Shown one piece after another: positions 36,822 to 45,014 of a stretch of DNA of 64,000 nt; position 1 is the stretch's first letter, and each line of letters begins with the position of its first letter. The stretch covers positions 434,001-498,000 of the forward strand of contig NZ_BBRL01000004.1 in the NCBI RefSeq assembly GCF_002090135.1, in the 5' to 3' direction. Under the pieces are notes generated by a model, which was not told the origin of the DNA, ran no database searches, and was given only the letters and a program-made list of their open reading frames with translations. The translations under genes were made by a program, and so were the position numbers. Origin of the DNA: Demequina sp. NBRC 110055. GTDB lineage: Bacteria; Actinomycetota; Actinomycetes; Actinomycetales; Demequinaceae.

Positions 36822-37496
36822 TTACGCGGAGCGGGTCAGCGCCACGACAGTAGTCGGTTCCACTCCGTCGATGGTGGCGGCCTGGTGTACCTGACCCGCA
36901 AGCTTCGCCTTACGCAAGACGTACTTGGCGCGCTCGAGTTCGTCCGGGGCCGTGCGCCCCTTGAGCAATGCCATCGATCCCGTGTCACTGAGTAGGGGAG
37001 CGCACCACTTCACCAACTTGTCGATGGAGGCGACCGCGCGCGCCGTCACCACATCGGCCTCGACGCTCTCCCGCACTTCCTCCGCGCGGCCACGCACGAC
37101 AATCGCGTTGTCGATCCCACATCGCTCGGCGGCCTCGAAGAGCCATGCCGTGCGCCGTTCCATCGGCTCCACGAGGACCACCTGGCGCTCGGGCAACATG
37201 GCAGCGATCACCATTCCGGGCAGCCCGGCCCCCGAGCCAACATCGACGATCGTTCCCTCTCCGAGGAACGGCACGACCGCCGCTGAGTTCAGGATGTGGC
37301 GCTCCCAGACCCGGGTGAGTTCCCGCGGCCCAATGAGTCCGCGCAAAACGCCTTGGTCGGCGAGCAACTCGGCGAAGGCTTGCACTCGAGGGAACGAGTC
37401 CCCCAGGTACTCCGCTAGCCGCGCATCGCCGTTGAGCGGATCGTTCGCAAGAGTGCGCAGTTCGGCCGGGACGTCTGTGCCGTCTGCCTCAGTCAT
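36822..37496 (-). CDS. rsmG: 16S rRNA (guanine527-N7)-methyltransferase RsmG
   Basis: 224 residues. S-adenosylmethionine site IVDVGSGAGLPGMVIAAMLP, with VVLVEPMERRTAWL and VVTARAVASIDKLVKW downstream, all typical of RsmG (GidB). It methylates G527 of 16S rRNA; loss gives low-level streptomycin resistance in other bacteria. It lies between khpB and parA, with a parS site on each side. Confidence 0.95.
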   Translation of the reverse strand: MTEADGTDVPAELRTLANDPLNGDARLAEYLGDSFPRVQAFAELLADQGVLRGLIGPRELTRVWERHILNSAAVVPFLGEGTIVDVGSGAGLPGMVIAAMLPERQVVLVEPMERRTAWLFEAAERCGIDNAIVVRGRAEEVRESVEADVVTARAVASIDKLVKWCAPLLSDTGSMALLKGRTAPDELERAKYVLRKAKLAGQVHQAATIDGVEPTTVVALTRSA

Positions 37497-37512
37497 GCCG
37501 CCTCCGTCCCAT

Positions 37513-37526
37513 GTTTCACGTGAAAC
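37513..37526. promoter_or_regulatory. parS site 6
   Basis: Perfect core in the full consensus (37512-37527), in the short gap between khpB and rsmG. Confidence 0.96.
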
Positions 37527-37531
37527 AGGCG

Positions 37532-38020
37532 TTAGGACGCCGGCAGCACCACGACGTAACGCTGCGGGTCCTCACCCTCGGACTCCGAAGCCAGCCCCGC
37601 CTCGAGGACCACGTCGTGCACGACCTTGCGCTCGAACGCGTTCATCGCGGGAAGGCTTTCGCGCTGGCCGCTCTCGCGCACACGCGCGATCGCCTCGCGG
37701 GCCTGCTCCGCCAGACGCTCACGGCGTCCCGCGCGGAAGTCGGCAATGTCGAGCATGAGGCGAGACAGGTCGCCGGTCTCCGACTGCACAGCGAGCCGTG
37801 CAAGGTCCTGGAGAGCGTCCAGTACCTCTCCCTCGGGACCGACCAGTCGCTTGAGGTCCTGGCTGGGACCGTCGGCGACGATCGCCACCTTCGCACGGCC
37901 AGCCTCGACGGAGATGTCGATGTCGCCGTCCATGTCGAGGATGTCAAGCAGCTCCTCGAGGAAGTCCGCGGCGATGTCGCCCTCGGACTCGAGGCGGCTG
38001 GTCTTGCTGTCGTCAGTCAT
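37532..38020 (-). CDS. khpB: RNA-binding protein KhpB (Jag, KH-R3H)
   Basis: 162 residues. A KH domain (IVADGPSQDLKRLVGPEGEV, with the GxxG-like turn as VGPEGE) is followed by the R3H domain near RESLPAMNAFERKVVHDVV. The Jag-N region found in Firmicutes is absent. The ATG at 38020 overlaps the yidC stop by 8 bases; a longer frame upstream is inside yidC. It is conserved between yidC and rsmG and acts with KhpA as a small-RNA or mRNA-binding protein. Confidence 0.93.
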   Translation of the reverse strand: MTDDSKTSRLESEGDIAADFLEELLDILDMDGDIDISVEAGRAKVAIVADGPSQDLKRLVGPEGEVLDALQDLARLAVQSETGDLSRLMLDIADFRAGRRERLAEQAREAIARVRESGQRESLPAMNAFERKVVHDVVLEAGLASESEGEDPQRYVVVLPAS

Positions 38021-39068
38021 CGGAGTCCTTCTTGTCGGAGCCGGCACCGTCGGTGTCGGCGGAATCATCGGAGGCCGGGGAGCTAGCGCTCTGACCCGGC
38101 ACCTGCTTCTTGCGCTGGGCGCGCGAGCCGCCCTTCTTGGGCTGCTGACGCTGGCGGTTCACCGGCTGCGCCTCGATGGTCTTGGTGGTCGTGTCCTCGG
38201 ACGTGCCCTCGATCACGATGCCCTTCTTGCGGGCCTTCGCCTCCTTGCGAGCCTTGAGCTGGCGCTCGGCCTCGGAGCCTGGAGTCGGGTTGTTGCGGAT
38301 CACGTAGAACTGCTGGCCCATGGTCCACAGGTTGGTCGTGGTCCAGTAGATGAGGACACCAACGGGGAAGTTGGGGCCGGTGATGACGAAGATGAAGGGC
38401 AGCGCGTACATGAGGATCTTCTGCTGCTGCGCCATGGGGCCCTCGAGGGCCGAGGCCGGCATGTTCTTCTGGGTCAACTGACGCTGCGTCGTGAACGTCG
38501 TCGCGACCATCATGACGATGAGCACCGCGGACACGATCTTGGTCGAGATGTCAGTGGAGCCGATGAACGTGTCCGACAGCTGAGCACCGAAAATGGTCGC
38601 ATCGTGCGCCTGGGCGGCCAGTTCCGTGGTGAGCATGCCGATGGGGCGCGCCTCATCCACGCCCTCAATGCGGTAGTTGAGCACGCGGAACAGCGCAAAG
38701 AAGATGGGTGCCTGGATCAGCATCGGCAAGCACGACGAGAACGGGTTCGTCTTGTGCTTGGAGTACAGCTCCATGGTCTCGCGGCTCATGGCCTCGCGAG
38801 ATGCCTGGTCCTTCTTGTTCTTGTACTTGTTCTGGATGGCGCGCAGCTCAGGAGCGATCATCTGCATCGCCCGGGATGCCTTGATCTGCTTCACGAACAG
38901 GGGGATCAGCATCACGCGGATCGTGACCACGAGGCCCACGATCGACAGCGACCACGCCCAGCCGCCCGCCGAGTCCATGCCGAGGGTGGTGAACAGCCAG
39001 TGCCACAGCACCATGATGTTGGCCACGGCCCATTCGAGCGGCCAGAGGATCGTGTCGAGGAAGCCCAA
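38013..39068 (-). CDS. yidC: membrane protein insertase YidC
   Basis: 351 residues. Five or so membrane helices form the conserved insertase core with SLSIVGLVVTIRVMLIPLFV (the Arg in the groove), KYKNKKDQASREAMSRETME, CLPMLIQAPIFFALFRVLNY and GVLIYWTTTNLWTMGQQFYV. A basic C-terminal tail rich in Lys, Arg and Gln may contact the ribosome. A TTG start at 39068 is used, with AAGGACT upstream. It acts with YidD (next gene) and SecYEG. Confidence 0.94.
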   Translation of the reverse strand: MGFLDTILWPLEWAVANIMVLWHWLFTTLGMDSAGGWAWSLSIVGLVVTIRVMLIPLFVKQIKASRAMQMIAPELRAIQNKYKNKKDQASREAMSRETMELYSKHKTNPFSSCLPMLIQAPIFFALFRVLNYRIEGVDEARPIGMLTTELAAQAHDATIFGAQLSDTFIGSTDISTKIVSAVLIVMMVATTFTTQRQLTQKNMPASALEGPMAQQQKILMYALPFIFVITGPNFPVGVLIYWTTTNLWTMGQQFYVIRNNPTPGSEAERQLKARKEAKARKKGIVIEGTSEDTTTKTIEAQPVNRQRQQPKKGGSRAQRKKQVPGQSASSPASDDSADTDGAGSDKKDSDD

Positions 39069-39079
39069 CTGTGCAGTCC

Positions 39080-39400
39080 TTAGTTTGCGGTCGCGGAGGC
39101 GGTTGCCTCCGGCCTGGTCATGGTCGTGCGTCTGAAGAGTGGCTCACCCTTGGCGGGTACGTCGTCCACTCCTCCGTTGCTCCAGGGATTGCAGCGCAAC
39201 ACCCGCCATACAGCGAGTGCCCCACCCCGCACGGCACCGTGGCGCCGCACCGCAGTCAACCCATAGTGGGAACAACTCGGATAGTACTTGCAGGTGGGTC
39301 CCGTCAGTGGGGAGATCACCAGCTGGTAGAGCCGAATGAGTCCTGCGAGCGCCAGCGCGGGCACACGCATGGCGGCGCGAGCGCCAGTAGCGGCGCTCAT
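39080..39400 (-). CDS. yidD: membrane protein insertion efficiency factor YidD
   Basis: 106 residues with the signature [20 protein letters not shown] and then [10 protein letters not shown], and the late motif [14 protein letters not shown]. The start ATG overlaps the rnpA stop as ATGA. It lies in the standard place between rnpA and yidC and supports membrane insertion. Confidence 0.95.
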   Translation of the reverse strand: MSAATGARAAMRVPALALAGLIRLYQLVISPLTGPTCKYYPSCSHYGLTAVRRHGAVRGGALAVWRVLRCNPWSNGGVDDVPAKGEPLFRRTTMTRPEATASATAN

Positions 39401-39744
39401 GCCAGTGCCGCCTTGCGCTGCGCCGTCGAGAGCGCGTCGAGCACATCCCGCCTCAACTTGACATAATCAACGTCGGCCGAGCGCGGCAAGGCACGGATCA
39501 CTACCCCAGAACCGGGGGGAAGGGTCGGCAAGGCGTCGGCCATGATCGCGCGCAGGCGCCGCTTCACGCGGTTACGCATCACGGCACCTCCCACGGCTCT
39601 GGATACAGCGAAACCGGCGATGCTCTCCGCATAGCCGGTTTGCCTGAGGTAGACGATGACGGTGGCGCGGCCGCTCTTGGCACCTCGACGCATGACGGAC
39701 TGGAAGTCCGCCGACGCCGACATGCGCGAGCGAGCCGGCAACAC
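39397..39744 (-). CDS. rnpA: ribonuclease P protein component
   Basis: 115 residues. The RNR motif region reads [20 protein letters not shown], followed by [20 protein letters not shown]. The start is uncertain between GTG (39744) and the next TTG, both just after the rpmH stop, with AGAGG as ribosome-binding site. Protein subunit of RNase P, which matures tRNA 5' ends. Confidence 0.93.
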   Translation of the reverse strand: MLPARSRMSASADFQSVMRRGAKSGRATVIVYLRQTGYAESIAGFAVSRAVGGAVMRNRVKRRLRAIMADALPTLPPGSGVVIRALPRSADVDYVKLRRDVLDALSTAQRKAALA

Positions 39745-39747
39745 CTC

Positions 39748-39885
39748 TTACGCCGACAGCTTGCCGCGGCCCTTACGGCGACGCGACGCGAGAATCGAGC
39801 GTCCGGCGCGGGTGCGCATGCGCAGGCGGAAGCCGTGCGTCTTGGCGCGCTTGCGGTTGTTCGGCTGGTAGGTCCGCTTGCTCAC
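39748..39885 (-). CDS. rpmH: 50S ribosomal protein L34
   Basis: A 45-residue gene, starting GTG at 39885: [20 protein letters not shown], then [20 protein letters not shown] and a final KLSA, the full L34 sequence. The stop (TAA, 39750-39748) is 3 bases from rnpA. First gene of the rpmH-rnpA-yidD-yidC-khpB-rsmG operon, divergent from dnaA. Confidence 0.97.
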   Translation of the reverse strand: MSKRTYQPNNRKRAKTHGFRLRMRTRAGRSILASRRRKGRGKLSA

Positions 39886-39933
39886 GGGTCACTCCATGAC
39901 GGTTGTTGTGGTGATGGTCAAATCAGCGCACTA

Positions 39934-39962
39934 ACGTTACGCGCCCGCGTGAGGCAGGTCAA
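39934..39962 (-). promoter_or_regulatory. rpmH operon promoter
   Basis: On the minus strand TTGACC (39962-39957), 17 bases, TAACGT (39939-39934), a good match to the housekeeping consensus, giving a leader of about 40 bases before rpmH. Confidence 0.7.
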
Positions 39963-39977
39963 ATCACAGCTCCCACA

Positions 39978-40006
39978 TTGGTCGCGAGCCGTGAACAAGA
40001 TAGGCT
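39978..40006 (+). promoter_or_regulatory. dnaA promoter
   Basis: TTGGTC, 17 bases, TAGGCT. The leader of about 110 bases includes a near-consensus DnaA box TGTGGACAC at 40095-40103, a likely site of autoregulation, and ends in AAGGAGG before the ATG. Confidence 0.6.
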
Positions 40007-40121
40007 CCACCACACGCTCCCGCACGCTGGGGAGCGACACGCCGTGCCGGGGGTAACGGTTGCGTGACAACCCCTCAACCCCTGTGTACAACTATGTGGA
40101 CACACGCTGCAAGGAGGGCCG

Positions 40122-41531
40122 ATGGCCGCGGATCAGGACGCCGGCAACGTGGAGTCCATCGACTCCCTGTGGAGCCGCACCTGGCAGCACCTGGCCGATG
40201 ACGACGCGCTGTCCGCGCAGAACCGGTCGTTCCTCAGGCTCATCAAGCCGCTCGCCGTGGTCGAGGACAACGTCTTCCTCGCGGTCGCCCAGGACTTCAC
40301 CAAGAACTATGTCGAGGGGACGCTGCGCGAACCCATCACTCGTGCGCTGTCCGACCTGCTGGGGCGCGAGGTGCGCATCGCTGTGACCGTCGACTCGTCG
40401 GTCGAGCCCCCGCCCCCGCCGGTCGAAGACGATGAGCCGGTCGCCCACCCCGCCCCGGCATCGGCCGTCCGAGAACAACCGGCGGCGCCGTCGTTCGAGG
40501 ACCCGCACCTCAACCCGCGCTACACGTTCGACACGTTCGTCATCGGATCGTCGAACCGTTTTGCGCACGCCGCGGCGCTCGCCGTGGCCGAAAGCCCGGG
40601 CAAGACGTACAACCCGCTGTTCATCTATGGCGACTCGGGGCTGGGCAAGACACACCTGCTGCACGCGATCGGTCACTACACGCGCCACCTCAAGCCGCAA
40701 ACCCGCGTGCGCTATGTGAACTCGGAGGAGTTCACCAATGACTTCATCAACTCGATTCGCGACGACCGCTCGCTCACGTTCAAGCGCACGTACCGCGAGG
40801 TCGACGTGCTCCTCATCGACGACATCCAGTTCCTGCAGGGCAAGGAACAGACGCTCGAGGAGTTCTTCCACACGTTCAATGCCCTGCACAACGCCGGCAA
40901 GCACGTGGTCATCACCTCGGATGTGAGCCCGCGCAATCTGTCGGGTATCGAGGAGCGCATGCGTACCCGCTTCGAGTGGGGCCTCATGACCGATGTTCAG
41001 CCCCCTGACCTCGAGACCCGCATCGCGATCCTCCGCAAGAAGGCAGCGGCCGACGACGTCGCGGCGCCGGGAGACGTGCTCGAGTACATCGGCTCGAACA
41101 TCACCAGCAACATTCGCGAGCTCGAGGGCGCGCTCATCCGCGTCACGGCCTTCGCGGCGCTCAACAAGCAGCCCGTCGACCTGTCGCTGGCGCAGGTGGT
41201 GCTGAAAGACCTCATCTCCGACGACGACTCGGAGATCACCGCGTCCTCGATCATCGGCACCACCGCCGATTACTTCGGCATCTCGATGGACGAGCTCACG
41301 GGTACCTCGCGCTCGCGCGTCTACGTCACGGCTCGCCAGATCGCCATGTACCTATGCCGGCAACTCACTGACCTGTCCCTGCCCAAGATCGGCGAGAGTT
41401 TTGGCGGCAAGGACCACACCACGGTGATGTACGCGGTCAAGAAGGTCGAGGACCAGATCGCGCAGCGCCGCCAGATGTACAACCAGGTCAACGAGATCCA
41501 CGCGCGGATCAAGCAGCAGGCACGCGGCTAA
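40122..41531 (+). CDS. dnaA: chromosomal replication initiator DnaA
   Basis: 469 residues in the usual four domains: an N-terminal DnaB/regulator-contact domain (1-85), a Pro/Glu/Ala-rich linker (about 86-125), the AAA+ domain with GDSGLGKTHLLHAIGHY and LLIDDIQFLQGKEQT, and the DNA-binding domain IV with SFGGKDHTTVMYAVKKVEDQ. Start at ATG 40122 after AAGGAGG. The linker is short for an actinobacterium. It is followed by oriC and dnaN. Confidence 0.98.
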   Translation: MAADQDAGNVESIDSLWSRTWQHLADDDALSAQNRSFLRLIKPLAVVEDNVFLAVAQDFTKNYVEGTLREPITRALSDLLGREVRIAVTVDSSVEPPPPPVEDDEPVAHPAPASAVREQPAAPSFEDPHLNPRYTFDTFVIGSSNRFAHAAALAVAESPGKTYNPLFIYGDSGLGKTHLLHAIGHYTRHLKPQTRVRYVNSEEFTNDFINSIRDDRSLTFKRTYREVDVLLIDDIQFLQGKEQTLEEFFHTFNALHNAGKHVVITSDVSPRNLSGIEERMRTRFEWGLMTDVQPPDLETRIAILRKKAAADDVAAPGDVLEYIGSNITSNIRELEGALIRVTAFAALNKQPVDLSLAQVVLKDLISDDDSEITASSIIGTTADYFGISMDELTGTSRSRVYVTARQIAMYLCRQLTDLSLPKIGESFGGKDHTTVMYAVKKVEDQIAQRRQMYNQVNEIHARIKQQARG

Positions 41532-41557
41532 CTCGCCCCTGATGTGGCCGTGTCTGC

Positions 41558-41571
41558 GGCCGATGCCGTGG
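41558..41571 (+). repeat. intergenic copy of the dispersed 14-mer GGCCGATGCCGTGG
   Basis: One of six exact copies of this 14-mer seen in the window (others at 2458, 13354, 15222, 17763 on the plus strand and 23035-23048 on the minus strand). This one is non-coding, between dnaA and the DnaA boxes. See the finding on GGCCGATGC. Confidence 0.8.
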
Positions 41572-42008
41572 CGCGCCTTCGCACGAATGTCACGTGGGCG
41601 ACGGACTCCCCGGGAGGCGATCCCACCCGTCGCGGCTTCGCCATGCCCTCCTAGGCCCGTTATCGGGCGTCTCCATGCCGCGTCAAGGGCTCTCGGGCCC
41701 GAATTTCACACATGTGGATAAATCTGTGGAATCCCGTGGATAGGCCGTCTGACACGATGTGTACTCCATGTGGACGGAATGACAACTTCTGTGATTCTGG
41801 GAACGTCATCCACGGATGACAAGAACTCGTTCGGCGATCCGTCCACGGATCGTTCACAACCGAATCACGCCAGATGCCAGGGATTTTTGTGGTTCTCCCC
41901 AGATTCCACGGACCCTATGACTACGACTCACCTTTTGTTCTTCCACTATGCACAACCAGGCCTTCATTGGCCCCGCGCCCCAATGCCCGCCGCCGCGCGA
42001 GATGTCAC

Positions 42009-42036
42009 TTGTCACGTCACCGCTGTGGCGTAGTCT
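42009..42036 (+). promoter_or_regulatory. dnaN promoter
   Basis: TTGTCA, 16 bases, TAGTCT, followed by a short leader with AAGGAG before the ATG at 42061. Confidence 0.6.
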
Positions 42037-42060
42037 GTGCGCCAGACTGAAGGAGATCCC

Positions 42061-43188
42061 ATGAAGTTCACCGTCGACCGTGACGTGTTGGCCGACGCCG
42101 TCGCCTGGACCTCGCGCGCCGTGCCGGCCCGACCGCCCGTTCCCGTGCTTGCGGGTGTGCGCATTGATGCCGATGCCGCGGGCACCGTCCGCCTGGCGAG
42201 CTTCGACTACGAGGTCTCCGCACGTGGCGAGTTCGCCGCGGACGTCGAGCAGTCCGGCGAGGTGCTCGTCTCCGGTCGCCTGTTGCGCGAGATCGCGAAC
42301 GCTCTTCCGCACAAGCCCGTGGACTTCACCCTCGAGGGCTCGAAGGTTTCCGTGACGTGTGGCGCGTCGCGTTTCACGCTCGCGACCATGCCGGTGGACC
42401 AGTACCCCGCGCTGCCCGAGCTCCCCGAGCACTCGGGCACCATCGACGGTTCGCAGTTGCAGCAGGCCGTGAGCCAGGTGTCCTCCGCCGCGTCGCGCGA
42501 TGAGACCCTGCCCATCCTCACCGGCGTGCGGATGGAGATCGAGGGCTCGCACATTTCGCTGCTTGCGACCGACCGCTACCGCCTCGCGCTGCGCGAGCTC
42601 ACCTGGAAGCCATCGAAGTCGGACATCTCGTCCGTCGCGCTGGTGCGTGCGAAAACCCTGACCGACACCGCCAAGGCGCTGGGTGCTGGCGACGTCACGG
42701 TCGCGCTCAGCTCAGGCCAGGGCGTGGACCTCATCGGCTTCGAGGCAGGCGGCCTCGTCACCACGTCGCTGCTCATGGACGGTGACTATCCCCAGGTGCG
42801 TCGCTTGTTCCCCGATGACACCCCGATCAAGGCGGTCGTGAAGACGACTGAACTGATCGAGGCGACGCGTCGCGTGTCGCTGGTGGCGGAGCGCAACTCC
42901 GCGGTACGCCTGGCCTTCGCCGAGGGCGAGGTCACGCTGGACGCGGGTCAGACCGACGACGCCCAGGCGTCGGAGGCGCTCGAGTGCACGCTCGAGGGAG
43001 ACGCCATCACGGTCGCGTTCAACCCCCAGTACCTGCTCGATGGCCTGGGCGCGCTCGGCACGGAGTACGTGCAGCTGGGCTTCACGCAGGAGACCAAGCC
43101 CGTCGAGTTCGTCGGACTTGCCGAGCCCGGCGGCGACCTCGCCTCCGAGTTCCGCTACCTCCTGGTGCCCATCCGCATCCAGTCATGA
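42061..43188 (+). CDS. dnaN: DNA polymerase III sliding clamp (beta subunit)
   Basis: 375 residues, the normal length of the three-domain clamp. MKFTVDRDVLADAVAWTSRA at the start, RFTLATMPVDQYPALPELPE in domain 1-2, and FRYLLVPIRIQS at the C-terminus are typical. The ATG is preceded by GAAGGAG. Directly followed by recF with a 7-base gap; the 6-phosphogluconate dehydrogenase gene (gnd) often found between them in actinobacteria is absent. Confidence 0.97.
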   Translation: MKFTVDRDVLADAVAWTSRAVPARPPVPVLAGVRIDADAAGTVRLASFDYEVSARGEFAADVEQSGEVLVSGRLLREIANALPHKPVDFTLEGSKVSVTCGASRFTLATMPVDQYPALPELPEHSGTIDGSQLQQAVSQVSSAASRDETLPILTGVRMEIEGSHISLLATDRYRLALRELTWKPSKSDISSVALVRAKTLTDTAKALGAGDVTVALSSGQGVDLIGFEAGGLVTTSLLMDGDYPQVRRLFPDDTPIKAVVKTTELIEATRRVSLVAERNSAVRLAFAEGEVTLDAGQTDDAQASEALECTLEGDAITVAFNPQYLLDGLGALGTEYVQLGFTQETKPVEFVGLAEPGGDLASEFRYLLVPIRIQS

Positions 43189-43195
43189 GCCGGCG

Positions 43196-44335
43196 ATGCG
43201 TGTCACGCATCTGAGCCTGACCGAGTTCCGCTCGTACGAGTCGGTGGACATCGAGTTTGGCCCGCGAGTCACGACGCTGGTGGGCCGCAACGGTCAAGGC
43301 AAGACCAACGTCGTGGAGGCGGTGCGCTACCTCTCGACGCTGTCGTCTCACCGGGTCGCGGCCGATGCCCCGCTGATCCGGGCCGGCGCGGCTCGCGCGG
43401 TGGTGAGGGCCCGGGTGGAAAAGGCCGGTCGATCGCTCGCGCTCGAGGTCACGCTGAACCCCGGCAAGGCCAACACGGTGCGCATTGGACGCGCGGCCGC
43501 CAAACCTCGCGACCTGCTGGGGACGCTGCGCACGGTCGTGTTTGCTCCCGAGGACCTCGCGCTCGTCAAGGGGGATCCGGCCGGGCGGCGCCAGTTCATG
43601 GACGAACTCATCGTTGCGCTGCACCCGAGACTCGCGGGAGACCTGTCCGACTACGAGCGAGTGCTGCGCCAACGCTCGAGCATGCTCAAGACCGCCAAGA
43701 ACGCCCGCGGTGACCTCACCATGCTCGACATCTGGGACGAAAAACTCGCGGAAATCGGTGGTCGCATCGTGGCGGCGCGCCGTGCCGCGATCGGCGCGCT
43801 TGCGCCTTATGTCAAGTCGGCGTATGCGGCGGTGGCGCCTGACGGCGGGGATTGCCGAGTGTCGTATGCGACGTCGCTCGATACTCCGGAGGCTTTGGCC
43901 GCCGATGCGAGTGCGGCCACCATCGCGGCTCGCCTTCTCGAGCGGCTGGGTGAGCTTCGTCCCAAGGAGATCGAGCGCGGCGTCACCCTCGCCGGTCCAC
44001 ACCGTGACGATCTCGACATCGCGCTCGGTGACCTCCCGGCCAAGGGCTATGCGAGTCACGGCGAAAGCTGGTCGTGCGCGCTCGCGCTCAGGCTGGGATC
44101 GTATGACCTGCTCACTGCCGACGACGGTCCCGACGCTGACGAGGATGGCGAACCGGTGCTGATCCTCGACGACGTCTTCGCCGAGCTCGACTCGGGCCGG
44201 CGTACTGCCTTGGCCGAGCGTCTGTCCGAGGCGTCCCAGGTGCTCATCACCGCAGCCGTCGCCGAGGATGTCCCCGAGGCGCTACGCGGCGAGGTCCTCA
44301 CCGTCACCACAGGGAAGGTGACGGCGGATGACTGA
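43196..44335 (+). CDS. recF: DNA repair and recombination protein RecF
   Basis: 379 residues. Walker A VGRNGQGKTNVVEAVRYLST, the SMC-type signature around SHGESWSCALALRLG, and Walker B ILDDVFAELDSGRR are all present. Longer upstream frames overlap dnaN and are rejected; the start ATG at 43196 gives the family start MRVTHLSLTEFRSYES. Loads RecA at gaps with RecO and RecR. Its 3' end overlaps dciA by 8 bases. Confidence 0.95.
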   Translation: MRVTHLSLTEFRSYESVDIEFGPRVTTLVGRNGQGKTNVVEAVRYLSTLSSHRVAADAPLIRAGAARAVVRARVEKAGRSLALEVTLNPGKANTVRIGRAAAKPRDLLGTLRTVVFAPEDLALVKGDPAGRRQFMDELIVALHPRLAGDLSDYERVLRQRSSMLKTAKNARGDLTMLDIWDEKLAEIGGRIVAARRAAIGALAPYVKSAYAAVAPDGGDCRVSYATSLDTPEALAADASAATIAARLLERLGELRPKEIERGVTLAGPHRDDLDIALGDLPAKGYASHGESWSCALALRLGSYDLLTADDGPDADEDGEPVLILDDVFAELDSGRRTALAERLSEASQVLITAAVAEDVPEALRGEVLTVTTGKVTADD

Positions 44336-44876
44336 CGAGCAAGACGCATCGGCCACACCCGAACCCGAGCCACCCCGAGCGAGCGCCGCCGACCTCGCAC
44401 GAGAGGCGATGGAACGCGCGCGCGAGTCGGCGCGTCAACGCGGCGCGTACCGCACGTCACCTGCGGCCGCGAAGCGACGCAAGCAGGAGAAGCGACGCGA
44501 CTCGCAGCCCTACTCCCCCGGACGCGACCCCCAACCCATGTCGGAGGCGGTCGAGGCGCTACTGCGGCGGATGGGCTGGACCGAGCAGATCGAGGTCTCG
44601 GGGGTGATGGCCCGCTGGCGCGAGATCGTGGGCGACCAGATTGCGGATCACTGCGAGCCGCTGGCCTTCGATGAGGGAGTGCTGACGGTGAAGGCGTCGT
44701 CGACGGCGTGGGCAACCCAGCTCCACATCATGTCCGGCCAGATTCGCCACCGCATCAACGAGGAGTTTGGGCGCGACATCGTGCGCGAACTCAAGGTACT
44801 GGGACCTACAGCGAGGACGTGGTCGCGGGGCCAGCGGCGCGTCCCCGGGCGGGGTCCAAGGGACACCTACGGGTAG
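44328..44876 (+). CDS. dciA: DciA/DUF721 helicase-loader-like protein
   Basis: 182 residues. A charged N-terminal half (RESARQRGAYRTSPAAAKRR) precedes the DUF721 domain: VSGVMARWREIVGDQIADHC, then LTVKASSTAWATQLHIMSGQ and RHRINEEFG. In bacteria without DnaC or DnaI this family helps load the replicative helicase, which fits its place between recF and gyrB. The start overlaps recF by 8 bases. Confidence 0.92.
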   Translation: MTDEQDASATPEPEPPRASAADLAREAMERARESARQRGAYRTSPAAAKRRKQEKRRDSQPYSPGRDPQPMSEAVEALLRRMGWTEQIEVSGVMARWREIVGDQIADHCEPLAFDEGVLTVKASSTAWATQLHIMSGQIRHRINEEFGRDIVRELKVLGPTARTWSRGQRRVPGRGPRDTYG

Positions 44877-44900
44877 GCCATTCTTCACCTCACCGTCCCA

Positions 44901-44954
44901 TTGTCCACAAACGGCCACGTACGCGCGTTGATTGGCCCTAGAACGGGCTAGAAT
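44901..44954 (+). promoter_or_regulatory. gyrB promoter with DnaA box
   Basis: A perfect DnaA box TTGTCCACA (44901-44909) is followed by TTGATT (44928-44933) and TAGAAT (44949-44954), spaced 15. The repeat CTAGAA occurs twice around the -10. Supercoiling-sensitive control is likely for gyrBA but is not shown by sequence. Confidence 0.55.
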
Positions 44955-45014
44955 GACACGGAGTACATCGCGTGCTGTCTCAGCCCGCGTCAGTCCCGTG
45001 AAAGGCGAAAATCT

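Larger units (their letters stand above)
41532..42060. other. oriC: replication origin oriC (dnaA-dnaN intergenic)
   Basis: A 529-base gap with no gene. It contains a perfect DnaA box TGTGGATAA (41713-41721) and weaker boxes at 41725-41733, 41735-41743, 41769-41777 and 41806-41814. Two perfect palindromes carry CCAC cores: GTCATCC-AC-GGATGAC (41805-41820) and GATCCGT-CC-ACGGATC (41836-41851). Runs such as ATTTTTGT (about 41883) and CTTTTGTTCTT (about 41931) are the most AT-rich part and the likely unwinding element. A small stem GCCCG-TTAT-CGGGC is at 41655-41668. Placement and content fit a minimal actinobacterial oriC; only one box is a perfect match. Confidence 0.85.
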
